Positions 34,574 to 45,370 of a stretch of 64,000 bases of DNA are shown here, one piece after another. How positions within the stretch are numbered: the first letter of the stretch is position 1; each line of letters begins with the position of its first letter. The position numbers and the translations under genes were made by a program. The DNA is from Tenrec ecaudatus. Its lineage: Eukaryota; Chordata; Mammalia; Afrosoricida; Tenrecidae. Where the stretch lies: NCBI RefSeq assembly GCF_050624435.1, contig NC_134545.1, positions 86,084,063 to 86,148,062 of the forward strand. Direction: 5' to 3'. The notes under the pieces are model-generated. The model was not told the origin of the DNA. It saw nothing but the letters and a program-made list of their open reading frames with translations, and did no database searches.

Positions 34574-35633
34574 AAAGTATTAATGCATTGAGGGAGTGCT
34601 TGAGTAGAGGCCTAAGGTCTTTCCGCTACCTTAATACTAAACTTATAAATATAGATACATAGATCTATTTCCCCATCCTCATATATATAGTTGCATGTAC
34701 ATGTCTTTGTCTAGACCTCCATAAATGCCCCTTGACTCCTAGCTCTTTCCTCCATCTCCCTTGACTTTCCTCCTGTCCTACTACCATGCTCCGTCCCCAC
34801 CTGGGCTACAGCTATACCTCTTCTCTACACAACCTTACTCTTGGTCATTCCCCACCAGGCCTGCCACTCCCCCCTCACTACCATTTTGGGTCCCATGTTG
34901 TTCCCTTGTCCCTGTGTTTGTTAACACCACTTCCTGACCCACCTACCTCCTCCCACCCCAAGTCCCCCCGGAACTGTAGGTCCCATTGTTTTTCCTCCAG
35001 ATAGTTCATCCAGCCTGTCCTATTCAGACAGACCTGTGGAGACACTAACATGCACGAAAACAAGACAGAGGAAAACAAAGCAACAGTATACAACCAGACA
35101 ACAAAACAACAAAAACAAACCACTGACAAAAAACAAAACACTTCACGAAAGAAAAGCTTGTAGTTCGTTCAAGGATCGATTGTTGACCCTTAGGAACGTT
35201 TTCCAGTGCGGTCTGTTGGGGCACCACGCCTTGGCCCCAAAGTCCACTTTCAGCATACCCTGGGGACCTTGCCGCTCCATTCCCTTGCTGTTCCGCTGCA
35301 CTCCCCCAGTGCTTTGCCTCGGTGTGGTGGGATCAGGTCAGGTGCAATTCCCACACTGTGTCTCCGGTGCTGTCCCCTGTATTGCCCTTAGTCACTGAGG
35401 GGCATCATGTCTCATAGTGGGGCAGCCATGTTGTTCTCTCTGTGGACTGGCTGCTCTACTCAGGAACATCATCCTCACTATCTTTTTCTTTAATAAATCA
35501 ATCTCTACTAATGGTAGACAGTCTTCAGATTTCAGGAAATAAGTCTTTATTTTTATATTATAAAGTCTGTATCAAAAGAACTCTTCCACCAAAAGATTTA
35601 AAAACTGGCTATTACACCTTGTTCCCACTTATT

Positions 35634-36475
35634 TTTTAATTTAAAAAACTTTATTTGGGGCTCTTACAGCTCTTTATCACAATCCATACATATATCCGTT
35701 CTGTCAAACACACCTGTACATATATCGTCATCATCTTTTTCAAAACATTTTCTTTCTACTTGAGCCCTTGGTATCAGCTCCTCGTTTTCCCCCTCCTTCC
35801 CTCCCCCACCCTCCTCCTTCCATGTCCCCTTGATAATTTATAAATTCTTCTTTCTTTTTTTTCCCCATGTCTTACACCAACTGCTGTCACCTTTCACCCA
35901 CGGTTCTGCTGTCTGTCCCCCTGGGAGGGGGGCCAAAGTTGATTATTGTGATCGGTTCCTCTTTACTTCTCCCGCTTCCCTTTCCGTCCCTGGTATAGCT
36001 GCTCCCCTTACTGGTCTTGAGGGGTTTATCTGTTCTGGATGTTGGAATGTTCAGAGGTTTTGGGATCTTTTATCTGTACCAGTACACATGTTCTGGTCTA
36101 GCCAGATTTGTAAGATAGAATTGGGGTCGTGATGGTGGGAGGGAGAAGGAAGCATTAAAGAACTAGAGCAGTGGTTCTCAACCTGTGGGCCGTGACCCCT
36201 TTGGGAGTTGAACGACCCTTTTATAAGGGTCATCCAATTCATAACAGTAGCAAAATGAGTTGTGAAATACCAATGAAATAATTTTATGGTTGGGATCACC
36301 ACATGAGGAACTGTGTTAAAGGGTCGCGGCATTAGGAAGGTTGAGAACCACTGAACTAGAAGAAGGTTGTTTGTTTTGTCGGCACTATTCTGCACCCTGA
36401 CTGGCTTGTCTCTTCCTTGTGGCCCTTCTGACAGGGGGTGTCCAGTTGACTACTGATGGGCTTTGGGTCTCCACA
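35634..36475 (-). mobile_element. L1 3' end, family A, carrying SPIN
   Basis: AAAAAACTTTATTTGGGGCT opens it. The TSD is GTTCCCACTTATT (35621-35633) / GTTCTCACTTATT (36476-36488), 12 of 13. A SPIN interrupts it at 36169-36353. Confidence 0.88.
36169..36353 (-). mobile_element. SPIN hAT MITE, 185 bp
   Basis: Reverse orientation to the copy at 3654: CAGTGGTTCTCAACCTGTGG at the left, GGTTGAGAACCACTG at the right. The TSD is AACTAGAG (36161-36168) / AACTAGAA (36354-36361). Confidence 0.95.
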
Positions 36476-36654
36476 GTTCTCACTTATTGATTGTTTTGTT
36501 ATCTGACATTTTGTGTTTATAAAAAGTTTAAAAATCTGTATTTATGCACATTAATGATGTGCTTCTGGTAGTAAGGAACAACAAGATACCAGTTGAGTGT
36601 AACTCTGACTCTGAAGGTTAAAGTAATGTGTCAGCTTGGCTAGGTTGTGATTCT

Positions 36655-36845
36655 TGTGCTTTGGCTCTTGGTAGTGGCTACGCACTGGGCCTCTAGCCAA
36701 ATGGTTGGCAGTCTGAAACCACCAGCAGTTCCTCGGGAGAAAGGTGGAGCTTCCTGTTCCTATAAACAGCTGTAGCCCCAGAAGCTCACTTGAGCAGTTG
36801 TACACTGTCCGATAGGGTTGCTATGAGTTACTATTGCCCCATTTG
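36655..36845 (+). repeat. AfroSINE
   Basis: CTTGGTAGTGGCTACGCACT, AGTCTGAAACCACCAGCAGT (B-box region) and GATAGGGTTGCTATGAG in order, with TTTGGCAGTGAG at the end. Confidence 0.8.
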
Positions 36846-37122
36846 GCAGTGAGCAAGAGAGAGTAATGCTAATAGGTATTCTTCATTTGTGATCGGATGT
36901 TGGCATCCTCCTTTTTTGTATAAGTTGATTTTCATTTAACAACCTGGTCTTTGGGATCTAACCATGTCAGCAAGTGGTGTATATAATTATTCCAATACAA
37001 ATTCTCTTACTTGTTTTCTTTAAAGGGAAATCCAATGTTCTTTTCTTTTTTGAAATCCAGTGTTCTTAAAATACACTCCTAAAATAAAGTTGTTACATAT
37101 TGGTGAAGGGCAGAATGATTGT

Positions 37123-37136
37123 GTTGTTATGGCAAC
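37123..37136. promoter_or_regulatory. RFX X-box motif 1
   Basis: GTTGTTATGGCAAC fits the RFX consensus GTHNYYATRRNAAC at every position. It is a near-palindrome, as expected for a site bound by RFX dimers. Confidence 0.6.
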
Positions 37137-37178
37137 TCAAATGGGGAAAATGAAAACAGCACAGATAAGCTGCATCCT

Positions 37179-37192
37179 GTTGTCATAGCAAC
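37179..37192. promoter_or_regulatory. RFX X-box motif 2
   Basis: GTTGTCATAGCAAC is a second full match to GTHNYYATRRNAAC, starting 56 bp after the first. Two full 14-mers so close are unlikely by chance. Confidence 0.62.
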
Positions 37193-40100
37193 TATAGTTG
37201 TGAAAATGATTAAAGCTGATCTAGAAACGATGTATTGCAGCTTTAGACCATAGAAAGTGAACAGTGTAAGAAAAGACAAGGGGAATTGGTTTTCGACAAA
37301 AGTTAAATCCCCCTGGTATGACACAATTTGGTAATACCTTTGTGTATATAGACAGAGCTCTAATTATATTTCTAATTATATTTCAGCCCAAATTTATTGC
37401 CTCAGATCATAATGATGGCATGTAAGAAAGATAAATACAATTACTATCTGAAAGCATGTGAACAAAGGTGTTTTTTTTTGGTAGCAAATTTAGAAATAGG
37501 TTGAAGTTATAAATGTTAACCTAAAATGGTTTTAAAAAAATAACTTATTTTCCTTTCTCCCTTTTCCTTTTCTCTCTTCCTGGTCCTTGACCAATGTTTA
37601 ATTTTCATTCTTTTCCAAACCTTCATCCTATATCATTTTAGTCTTAAATGTTGAATTGTAACACAAAAATCTAATGTCACAGCAATTTGTAAAGCGTCAG
37701 GTGCATTCTTAAGATTGCATGGGAACAGATGAATCTGAAGATAAATGATGCATGCTGTAGGTGTGAAGAAATTTATTTTGATTATATATTTCAAACTTTC
37801 TCTGTAATCAAAGCTTCTTAATTGTTATTTCAAATGCCATTATTTCTCCTCCAACTTCTATTTTTCCTAAGAGCAAAAATATTTCATTGCTCCCCCCTAC
37901 CCCCACCCCTGGAGTAGAGGCATACTAGGAATAAACCTGATGAAAGCTGGGCTCTTTGTTCAGCATGTGGCTGCTTGCACAGGGTTTTTGGTAATGGAAT
38001 CAGCATCTCTGTATTAGAGTATTGATCTGCTCCTTGGTAGGTGCTGTGTAAAAGAAGTATCCCAGTAACAATGTATTAAAAGGGTTTAAAAGCAGTTTAT
38101 GTTACAAATGAGCTAGAGGGAGATGGAGTTCTGTAAAACTGGACCCTTGCTATGTATATATCCATAAAATTGAGAATTACCCTTAAAAACTGTGATGTGG
38201 AAATTCATGTATTTTCATCCTCATTTAATTGGAAATAGTTACCTGAGTGTGAATTACCTACGCTAAAGCTATTAACCCTTTCCCCTTTGGTAGAGATTTT
38301 AGTATGTAATACACTTATGTTTTAGTTGAAAGCTGTGATAGGAGTTTTGAGAGATAATATTGACTGATCACAATGTTTTAAAGTAATCCATTGAATATTT
38401 TTGGTCATAATCCAAATATTAATATTGATTTTTTCAACATGAATTTAGTTTTATAAAACGCCTCTTCACATTAAACATTATTCAGTTTTGTCTATCCGTA
38501 TTATGCTCTTTCATATAGGCATTGGAAAGAAATGTCTTTTTAAAAAGCAGGAAAATGTGAGGGGGAGAAAGAATTGAGGTTATTTTATTATTATCCCACT
38601 CTGCTGTTTAGTTGATGCTAGTAGATCATATAAGGCTCATATGAGTTAAGTCAGACAACTATAGCTATTAAATGGTTCCCTGTAACTAACAAACAGTGTA
38701 GGGCTGTATTAACAAGATACTTAATATTTTGGAAAAGGGTTTGAAAATTAAAGCTTTAAGTCTCTGAATCCCATTGTGCTTAGATATTGTAGCACCAATG
38801 ATATGTGACAATGCATAAATTATAAACTACCTTTTTAATAATTGGTCTTGAATAGATGTTTTAAAGCCTGTTTGCAAATTTAGGGAAAGGTTTAACACAG
38901 AAATCAGATGCACTGAGTTTTAGATTGTCTAAAAGTGTGGGCACTGTCATTAGGTCCTGTGTTTGAGATTTACTTGTTTGCATCTTGGCTTGTAATACAT
39001 TGGATCAGAAGATCAGGCACTTTATATTCTCCTTTAAGAAGAAAATTACTTGGTATACTCATCGCTCCCTATTTCACAATTTCTTGTCACATTTCACTTG
39101 CTTCAGAGACATTCATTTTAGATCCTTCTTGTGACTATGACTCTTAATACTAATGTCCTGAGAGGAAGGAGAATTTCTTATCTAGCCTAAATAATAACCA
39201 CACCATCACAGAAAATGTCCCCATAACATAGCAAGCAATCAAATAACCAATAAACCTATTCTCCTGCTAAATTCCATAAACTGGAGGAGAAGAAGGAGGA
39301 GGGTAGATAATGTTCATTTTTGTTTCTTACCAGTGAACATGACACTTGGTCTTTTGAAATGATTATTTATTTCATATATTGTAGCTGCCAATCAGTCAGT
39401 GATTTGCAAATAGTGAAGTGAACACAATGCTTGAAAACAATTTCTTCTCTCCGTTGGGGCCTAGGAAGTCATCTTGTAATACAGTACCATTCATATTGAT
39501 GTATTTATTCTCTTTCTAATGAGCAAGTACTTTACTTTCACACAAAAATTTAAGTGCCCCAAATGGCTAGGCTTCTTGGTTTGCAGTTGGTGAACTACTG
39601 TTTGATATCAGGGGATTATCTCTTTAACAGAGCTTTCCTCTACTTGGAAGGAAGCTCTAGATAGCTCCATTTTGAATAAACACATCTGTAGAACAGAGGT
39701 TGATCCAGAAGTCTAGCTGTAAGGGTTTCTCTTTCTCCTGCCCCTAAAGGATTTTGCTCTGTGGCTTATTTTGATCTTTTTGCTTGAGAAGTGAGAGACA
39801 AGAACCTCTGATCTCACATATGGCAGCTAGCTTAGCCTTAATATGTGGATTATTAACATGACACCAGCCTCTGTTGAGTCATAGCAACTGCTATGAGGGA
39901 ATGTGTAAATCCTTTGGGGGCCGGAGGTGGGGTTGGTAGGGGAAGTGTTACAAATGCCTTTTATCAAAATGGAAGACTGCTTCAACTTTTATTTATTCCT
40001 GTAGCTACAACCAAGCCTTTTTCTTTTTCTATTCTTTAAAAATTTTTTCTCAAAAATTTTTTTTCTCTTGTCCCTTCCCCTCTTTTGCTACCTATTCTTT

Positions 40101-41674
40101 ACTTCTCCCTAAATTACCTGCTTTTCCCCCCCTTCCATCCTCTTTTCCTTTCTCTTCTCTCCTCAGAAATACATAAAGTATAATCCTCCAAACGAGCATT
40201 GTAGCTATTTGAAATTTGTGTATAGGCCAATCCTCCATTATCAAAAATGGTTGTGTAACTCAATGATTCCCAGGCTTAAGCCAGTGGCCTAGTTATTCCA
40301 AATAATATTTAATGCAATAAATTCCAGGGCAATAAAAAATTTGGACAGGCTCTTAGAGCTCATTGCTGTGGGATTCAACTTGAATTTAATACAGTGAAAT
40401 TCCTGTACAGCCAAGTATTTATTTTTGTGTGTGATATGATTTGAAAAGACTTTAAGTATAAGGTATAGGAGACTGAGTTTGTGAAACCTAATCTGAGGTA
40501 ATTACAGTTTTACTCTTTACAAATAAAAGAACACTTAAAGATTATAGGAATTGTTTTTCCTTACTACTTGGTTACTTTAAATAATGTGGCATAGAAAATA
40601 TAAGTGAATATCCTTTTTGTTCTGCATGGGGAGAATGTACACCACCTGACTGTATGTATGAATATGTTTACTAAGTTCGCTTCCTATAAATGGATATTAA
40701 AAATGATTTTTTATACACAAAACATGTGGTATCCAGAAGTTATTATTATACCCTGTTGCCTGCTAATGTTGAATATTTTATGATTAAAAAATTGTTCTTA
40801 TTTTATGCTCTCAAATTCCACTATCTTAGTAAAACCAGCCCTAGACCAAATATATCTCTATAATTTTTTATGGTGATGCAAATGAAAGAAAAATAGAACA
40901 CAAGTATTTGATAATTAAGAAAACCAGACTTGATATTAGAAACATTTCCTTACTGTTTCATACTAAGGAGTTCTTATCTGAAGCCACTGACTTTCAAGAG
41001 CTTTTGTTTTCTGTAGCGAAGCAGAATAGTGGAAATGGTTTTATAGAAAGTTATGAAAAAACTCTATATTAATTTGCTTTGGGTCATTCTATTCTCCCTG
41101 GTAACTTCATAATTAGGAAGGCCTTTTTAAGACTATGGTATAGTCTCACAGGTATACAGCTATTCCATATCTGGTAAATCTAAATTCATATGTGAGGAGG
41201 TTATGTTTTTTTAAGGCATATTATTTACACAATTCATTGGAATGGCTCCTTTGGAAGTTGGGTGGCTCTCATGTAATTACGTACTTAGTAACCCTGCTCG
41301 TTCTAGCCAGCAATAGAAATTCAAGTAAGACTGATTTACTGCTTATGCATCACTATTAGCATTTTAAAACATTTGTTTGTTCAAATTTCTAGTTTATCAG
41401 AGTTATATTTGACTAATTGCATAATTAATAAATAGTAATTAATGAAATTTATTTGAGAAGGCAGCCAAGTTTGAATTTTAACAATTTTAAATAAGCATCA
41501 AGAGCTGGTTTTTCTTGCTTTTTGCTTAAAGAGATTTTTATCCCTTTAGTCCAAGTTTTGTGGTCAAATGAATAATTCCTATGACAAAATTGACATTAAA
41601 AGTATTGATTGATGGAATTAAATCATACAGTTATGGAATTCATTGCTGTAAGACACTGTTAATAATATGCCATT

Positions 41675-41790
41675 TACCACTGGAAAAGTTGAGGCTCATT
41701 GAAATTAAGTGAAATTGTTCAAAGCCATGCTGTTGGTGTGAGGCGTTCATTTCTGTTCATTCTTTACCTGGCTCTAAGAAAACACAAGCT
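41675..41790 (-). repeat. MIR, weak
   Basis: AAAAGTTGAGGCTCATTGAA, TTGTTCAAAGCCATGCTG and TTCTTTACCTGGCTCTAAG resemble antisense MIR. Much decayed. Confidence 0.4.
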
Positions 41791-42462
41791 TTCATTATTC
41801 TAGTCTTAGTGTGTTCTGTTTCAGCCCCACGTGTATGGAAGTCATCAAAACATTTTTAGGTATCTTTGTCTAGGTTTAATTTCATAAATATCATATACTC
41901 ACTTATTTAGGTTTTCTATAATTTCACTGATGCGATGAAGTTCTCTGTGTAGTGCACTTGTATATCTTTTATTAGATTTATTCCTAAGTAAATTATGGTT
42001 TTTGGTGCTAAAGTAAATGACAATTGTTTTCTTATTTTATAGATTCTTTTGGGTTTTCTACATAAACAGCCATATAGTCTGATGATAATGATTTTCCCCT
42101 TTTCTTAATTCTATTTACATCCTTTATTTATTTTAATTGTTTAATCCACTGGATAGGATTGTCATTATAACAATAATGAATAAAATTGGTAATAGTGGAT
42201 ATTATTCCTTTTGTTAGATTGTTATAGTGGGCATTCTTGACCTACTCTTAAATAGTGTTAGGGAGAGTTTATTGTACATTAAAAAAATTGTATGTAATTT
42301 TAGTGACAATTTTCAGGGCATTTTAGATTTCCATTCGTTAATTTCCACTTAAGTTTTGTGACTCTGGTTACATTTTTCACAATGAGTGAATATTCTTTTT
42401 CTAGTCTGGTGTTTCCTTTTAAGATTTTTTTGTTTTCTAGGTGAATGACATCAAATTTAGCA

Positions 42463-42855
42463 GAGCCTTGGTGGTGCAGTGGTTAAACACTACTTTCAAA
42501 ATCCATTAGGCAGCAGAGGGTTGGTGGGCATCAGATTAAGCAGCTCTGTGGTGTAGTCATAGGATCCCTGGTGGTATTGTGGTTACACACAGGCTGTTAA
42601 GGCCAGCATTTTGAAACCACCAGCCACTGTGGGAGAAAGACGAGACTTCCCCCTTCCATTAAGAGTTACATTTTTAGTATGTAACTGTTCATAGAGGCAG
42701 TTCTATCTTGTCCTGTAGGGTCACTATGAATCTGGGTTGACTCCATGGGAGAAAGATGTGGCAATGTACTTCCATGAAGATAGGTAGCCTTGTGAATTCT
42801 ATATAGTAAGTTTTACTCTGTACATAGGGTCTCTAGCAACAGATTTAGTTTTTTT
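42463..42855 (+). repeat. AfroSINE nested inside AfroSINE
   Basis: The outer SINE starts AGAGCCTTGGTGGTGCAGTG, stops near 42565, and resumes at about 42746 with GGGAGAAAGATGTGGCAATG and ACTCTGTACATAGGGTC. The inner SINE runs from GGATCCCTGGTGGTATTGTG to TGAATCTGGGTTGACTCC. Confidence 0.75.
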
Positions 42856-42909
42856 TGTTTTTGTTATAAGATTAAGGAAGTTTCTATTTGTAGTTTCTAT
42901 TTCTAGTCG

Positions 42910-43125
42910 CAGGAATCCTCAAACCACGGCCCACTGAGGACATTTATACGGCCTGCCGGGTGTTTTTGCCCCGTTTGTTTTTTTACTTCAAAATAAGATA
43001 ATGTGCCGTGTGCATAGGAATTTGTTCATAGTTTTTTAAAAAAAAAAATTAAACTATAGTCCTACTCTCCAATGGGTCTGAGGGAAAGTGAACTGGCCCC
43101 CTGTTTAAAAAGTTTGAGACCCCTG
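42910..43125. mobile_element. OC1-like hAT MITE, 216 bp
   Basis: CAGGAATCCTCAAACCACGG at the left and TTTGAGACCCCTG at the right. The interior ACTTCAAAATAAGATAATGT and GCATAGGAATTTGTTCATAG matches, from memory, the OposCharlie1 (OC1) consensus. The flanks TCTAGTCG (42902-42909) and GCTAACAG (43126-43133) keep a CTA core but are poor as a TSD. Confidence 0.7.
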
Positions 43126-43365
43126 GCTAACAGTTTTTAGTATAAATGGGTTTGTTATTAAATTTTCAGTTTTTTCTGTAACTATGAAATAATTAATTTT
43201 CTCCTTTATTGTATTAAGATTATGAAGTAATTGATTATCTTTCAGAAGCTAAACCAACCTTGATTCCTACAGTAAATTCAACTAGGTCGTGATGCATTGT
43301 TACTACTATTTTTAGTGCGTTATTTTTTATGTATTGTAAAATTCAGTTGATCATTTTATAAACAG

Positions 43366-43690
43366 GTTTACTGAGGAAAAATTTACGTGTCATAAAACAT
43401 ACTTTTTTGAAGTGTACAGGTAGTATGTAGTTTATTCTTAGAGGACTATCTCACCCCATTGCTATTAGGTTGATTCTGACTCATACTGACCTTATATAGA
43501 GTTTCCAAGGCTGTAAATCTTTACAGAAGCAGACAACCCCATCTTTTTCTCTCAAAGAAGCTGGTGGGTTTGAATCCAGGACCTTTCAGAGAGCTGCCCA
43601 GTGCCTATCCACAGTACTACCAAGACTCCTATCTAATTTTAGAACATTCCTACCACTTTAACAAGAAACCCTGTACAGTGAACTTGCCTC
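43366..43690 (-). repeat. Old L1M 3' end, split by AfroSINE
   Basis: CAGGTTTACTGAGGAAAAAT and AAGTGTACAGGTAGTATG come before the SINE; CTAATTTTAGAACATTCC and AAGAAACCCTGTACAG after it. This is canonical antisense L1M 3' UTR. Confidence 0.75.
43447..43625 (-). repeat. AfroSINE
   Basis: CATTGCTATTAGGTTGATTC, AAGGCTGTAAATCTTTACAG and GCTGGTGGGTTTGAATCC in order, ending TACTACCAAGACTCC. Confidence 0.88.
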
Positions 43691-43972
43691 AGAATAAAGC
43701 ATAGAGAGTAGGGAGGAGCAGGAAGGACAGCTACATGGAAACAGAACCCAGGGTGGAAGCAGGAAGAGTGCTGCTGTTAGAGTAAGGGGATTACAACCAT
43801 ACCACGAAGCAAAATGCATCTAAAATGTTGAGTAGACAATAATTTGTTCCAAACTTTCACCCACACTACAATTTAAAACAACAAAAACAAAAAGGCATTC
43901 TTATTGTTGCTGTAGTCAATACTAATATAAATTTAGTCATGTATTTACTTTTTCTTGTGCCATTTCCTCACA

Positions 43973-44640
43973 GGAGCCCGGATAGTGCTATGGGTTAGTG
44001 CCGTGGTTCTCAGCCTGTGGGCCGCGACCCCTTGGAGGTCGAATGGCCTTTTCACAGGGGTAGCCTCAACCATCGGAAAACACATACTGGTATTTTCCTA
44101 TGATCTTAAAAAGGAGACACTGCTCCACTATCTGCCTCCAGGTGGGTTCGCCCACATGCAGATGCTCCCCCATATGAGTACCCGCCTGAAGACTGTTAGC
44201 CATGCTACACCATGCTTCAAGACAAAATTTCATTTATTTGTAATTAGAAATATTTCACAATATATAATTACATTGTTTCATGATTAATCACTATGCTTTA
44301 ATCATGTTCAATTTGTAACAATGAAAATACATCCTGCATATCAGATATTTACATGAAAATTCATAACAGTAGCAAAATGACAGTTATGAAGTAACAAAAA
44401 TAATTTTATGGTTGGGGGGTCACCACAACACGAAGAACTGTATTACAGGGTCACAGCATTAGGAAGGTTGAGAACCACTGGGTTACAGTTTGGTCTGGTA
44501 ACCCCAAGGTCAGCAATTTCAACTCACTCTGCTATACTAGAGAAAGAAGAATTTGTCTGTTCCTGTTAAGATTTAGTCTTGGAAACCCTAGACAGTGTCA
44601 CTAGATTTCAAAATCAACTTGGTAGCAGTGGGTTTAGTTT
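43973..44640 (+). repeat. AfroSINE split by SPIN
   Basis: GGAGCCCGGATAGTGCTATG is the head. After the SPIN it resumes GTTTGGTCTGGTAACCCC, AGATTTAGTCTTGGAAACCC and GGTAGCAGTGGGTTTAG. The tRNA-like part is cut 28 bp in. Confidence 0.85.
44001..44480 (-). mobile_element. SPIN hAT element, long form, 480 bp
   Basis: CCGTGGTTCTCAGCCTGTGG at the left and GGTTGAGAACCACTG at the right. Unlike the short copies it keeps SPIN internal sequence, for example CATGATTAATCACTATGC and ATGAAAATACATCCTGCATA. The TSD is GGTTAGTG (43993-44000) / GGTTACAG (44481-44488), 6 of 8, in an AfroSINE. No intact transposase. Confidence 0.93.
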
Positions 44641-45365
44641 GGTTTACTTGCTTCCTTCAGGTGTTAACCTGCTTCCATTTGGAATCATCTTTGTTTTCCC
44701 CCCCTTTTCAAAGACTAATCTGCTGATGCTGTACTGTCAATTTGCTTGTCTGAACTTGTTTATTCCCCTTGCCTTTAGTTTTGACGAATATTCTTGTAGC
44801 ATATGGTATTCTAGCTTGGCAGGTATGTTCTTACAGAACTTTGAAGGTGTCACTCCATTCTGGTTATTATTGTTTCTAATGGAAAGTTGGCTTTATGCTC
44901 AAATTGTTGTTTCTTGAAAGTAATGTGTCTTTTTCCTTTTGCCTATATATTTAAGATTGTTATTTTAAAATTTTCAGCAGTTTCATACTAATAAAAAATT
45001 ACTTTGAGAAACTTTTCTTTGACTTTATCCTGCTCGATAGTTGGAGGGCTTTTGAATTGTGGCTTGCTGATTGTCACTGGTTTTTGACAATTTTTAGGTA
45101 CCCTTTGAAAGATTGCTTTAGCTGGTTTCTCAATCTTTCTCCTTTTGAGATTTCAATCTGCATATGTTCAGCCTTTTCATAGTATCATTTACATCTCATA
45201 TTCTTTAATAATTTTTTTGCCTTTGCTTTTTAGTTCAGTGATTTCTATACTGATCTATCTTCCTGTACACTTATTCTCATTTGCATTCTAACCTGCTCTT
45301 AAACCAATTGATTGAATTATCAATTTCCGTTTTTATATTATTTTAGTTAAGGTCGTTCCACATTA
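44641..45365 (-). repeat. Old L1M remnant
   Basis: CTTTGACTTTATCCTGCTCG, TGGCTTGCTGATTGTCACTG and GATCTATCTTCCTGTACACT resemble antisense text of old L1M elements. It resumes beyond the element at 45371-45979 with AAGCATAATTATTTTAAAGC up to about 46270. Confidence 0.55.
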
Positions 45366-45370
45366 ATGTT

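Larger units (their letters stand above)
33379..35476 (-). mobile_element. L1 3' end, family B, 2.1 kb (longest copy)
   Basis: AAACATTTTATTAGGGGCTC opens it and GCATCAGGTCCTC marks family B. The TSD is ACTATCTTTTTATTT (33364-33378) / ACTATCTTTTTCTTT (35477-35491), 14 of 15. It is unusually GC-rich and little decayed compared with the A copies. An internal 248-bp tandem duplication inflates its length. No ORF2 was recognised. Confidence 0.9.
36846..41874. other. Repeat-poor intronic block, candidate conserved non-coding DNA
   Basis: About 5 kb with no young transposon, the longest such stretch in the window. I saw at most a weak MIR (41675-41790) and a doubtful SINE relic near 39850. All reading frames are closed within about 70 codons, so it is not coding. 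It contains two X-box motifs near its start. It lies about 18-23 kb upstream of BTRC exon 2. Depletion of insertions may mean constraint, but could be chance. Confidence 0.5.
41875..43330 (-). repeat. Old L1M ORF2 remnant, interrupted three times
   Basis: Antisense L1 ORF2 text in order: TTATTCCTAAGTAAATTATG, GTTTTCTACATAAACAGCC, AACCAACCTTGATTCCTAC. It is broken by two AfroSINEs (42463-42855) and by an OC1-like hAT (42910-43125). No frame survives. Confidence 0.72.

Noticed and set aside
37179..37192. X-box as the promoter of an alternative first exon
   Set aside because: No CpG-rich promoter, start codon with open frame, or donor consistent with BTRC was seen nearby.
39560..39940. Possible AfroSINE relics
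   Set aside because: Scattered short resemblances (TGTTGAGTCATAGCAACTG, GTGTAAATCC) without the full order.
43955..44287. 110-codon open frame
   Set aside because: Runs through AfroSINE and SPIN sequence; no protein match recognised and SPIN's transposase is not preserved here.
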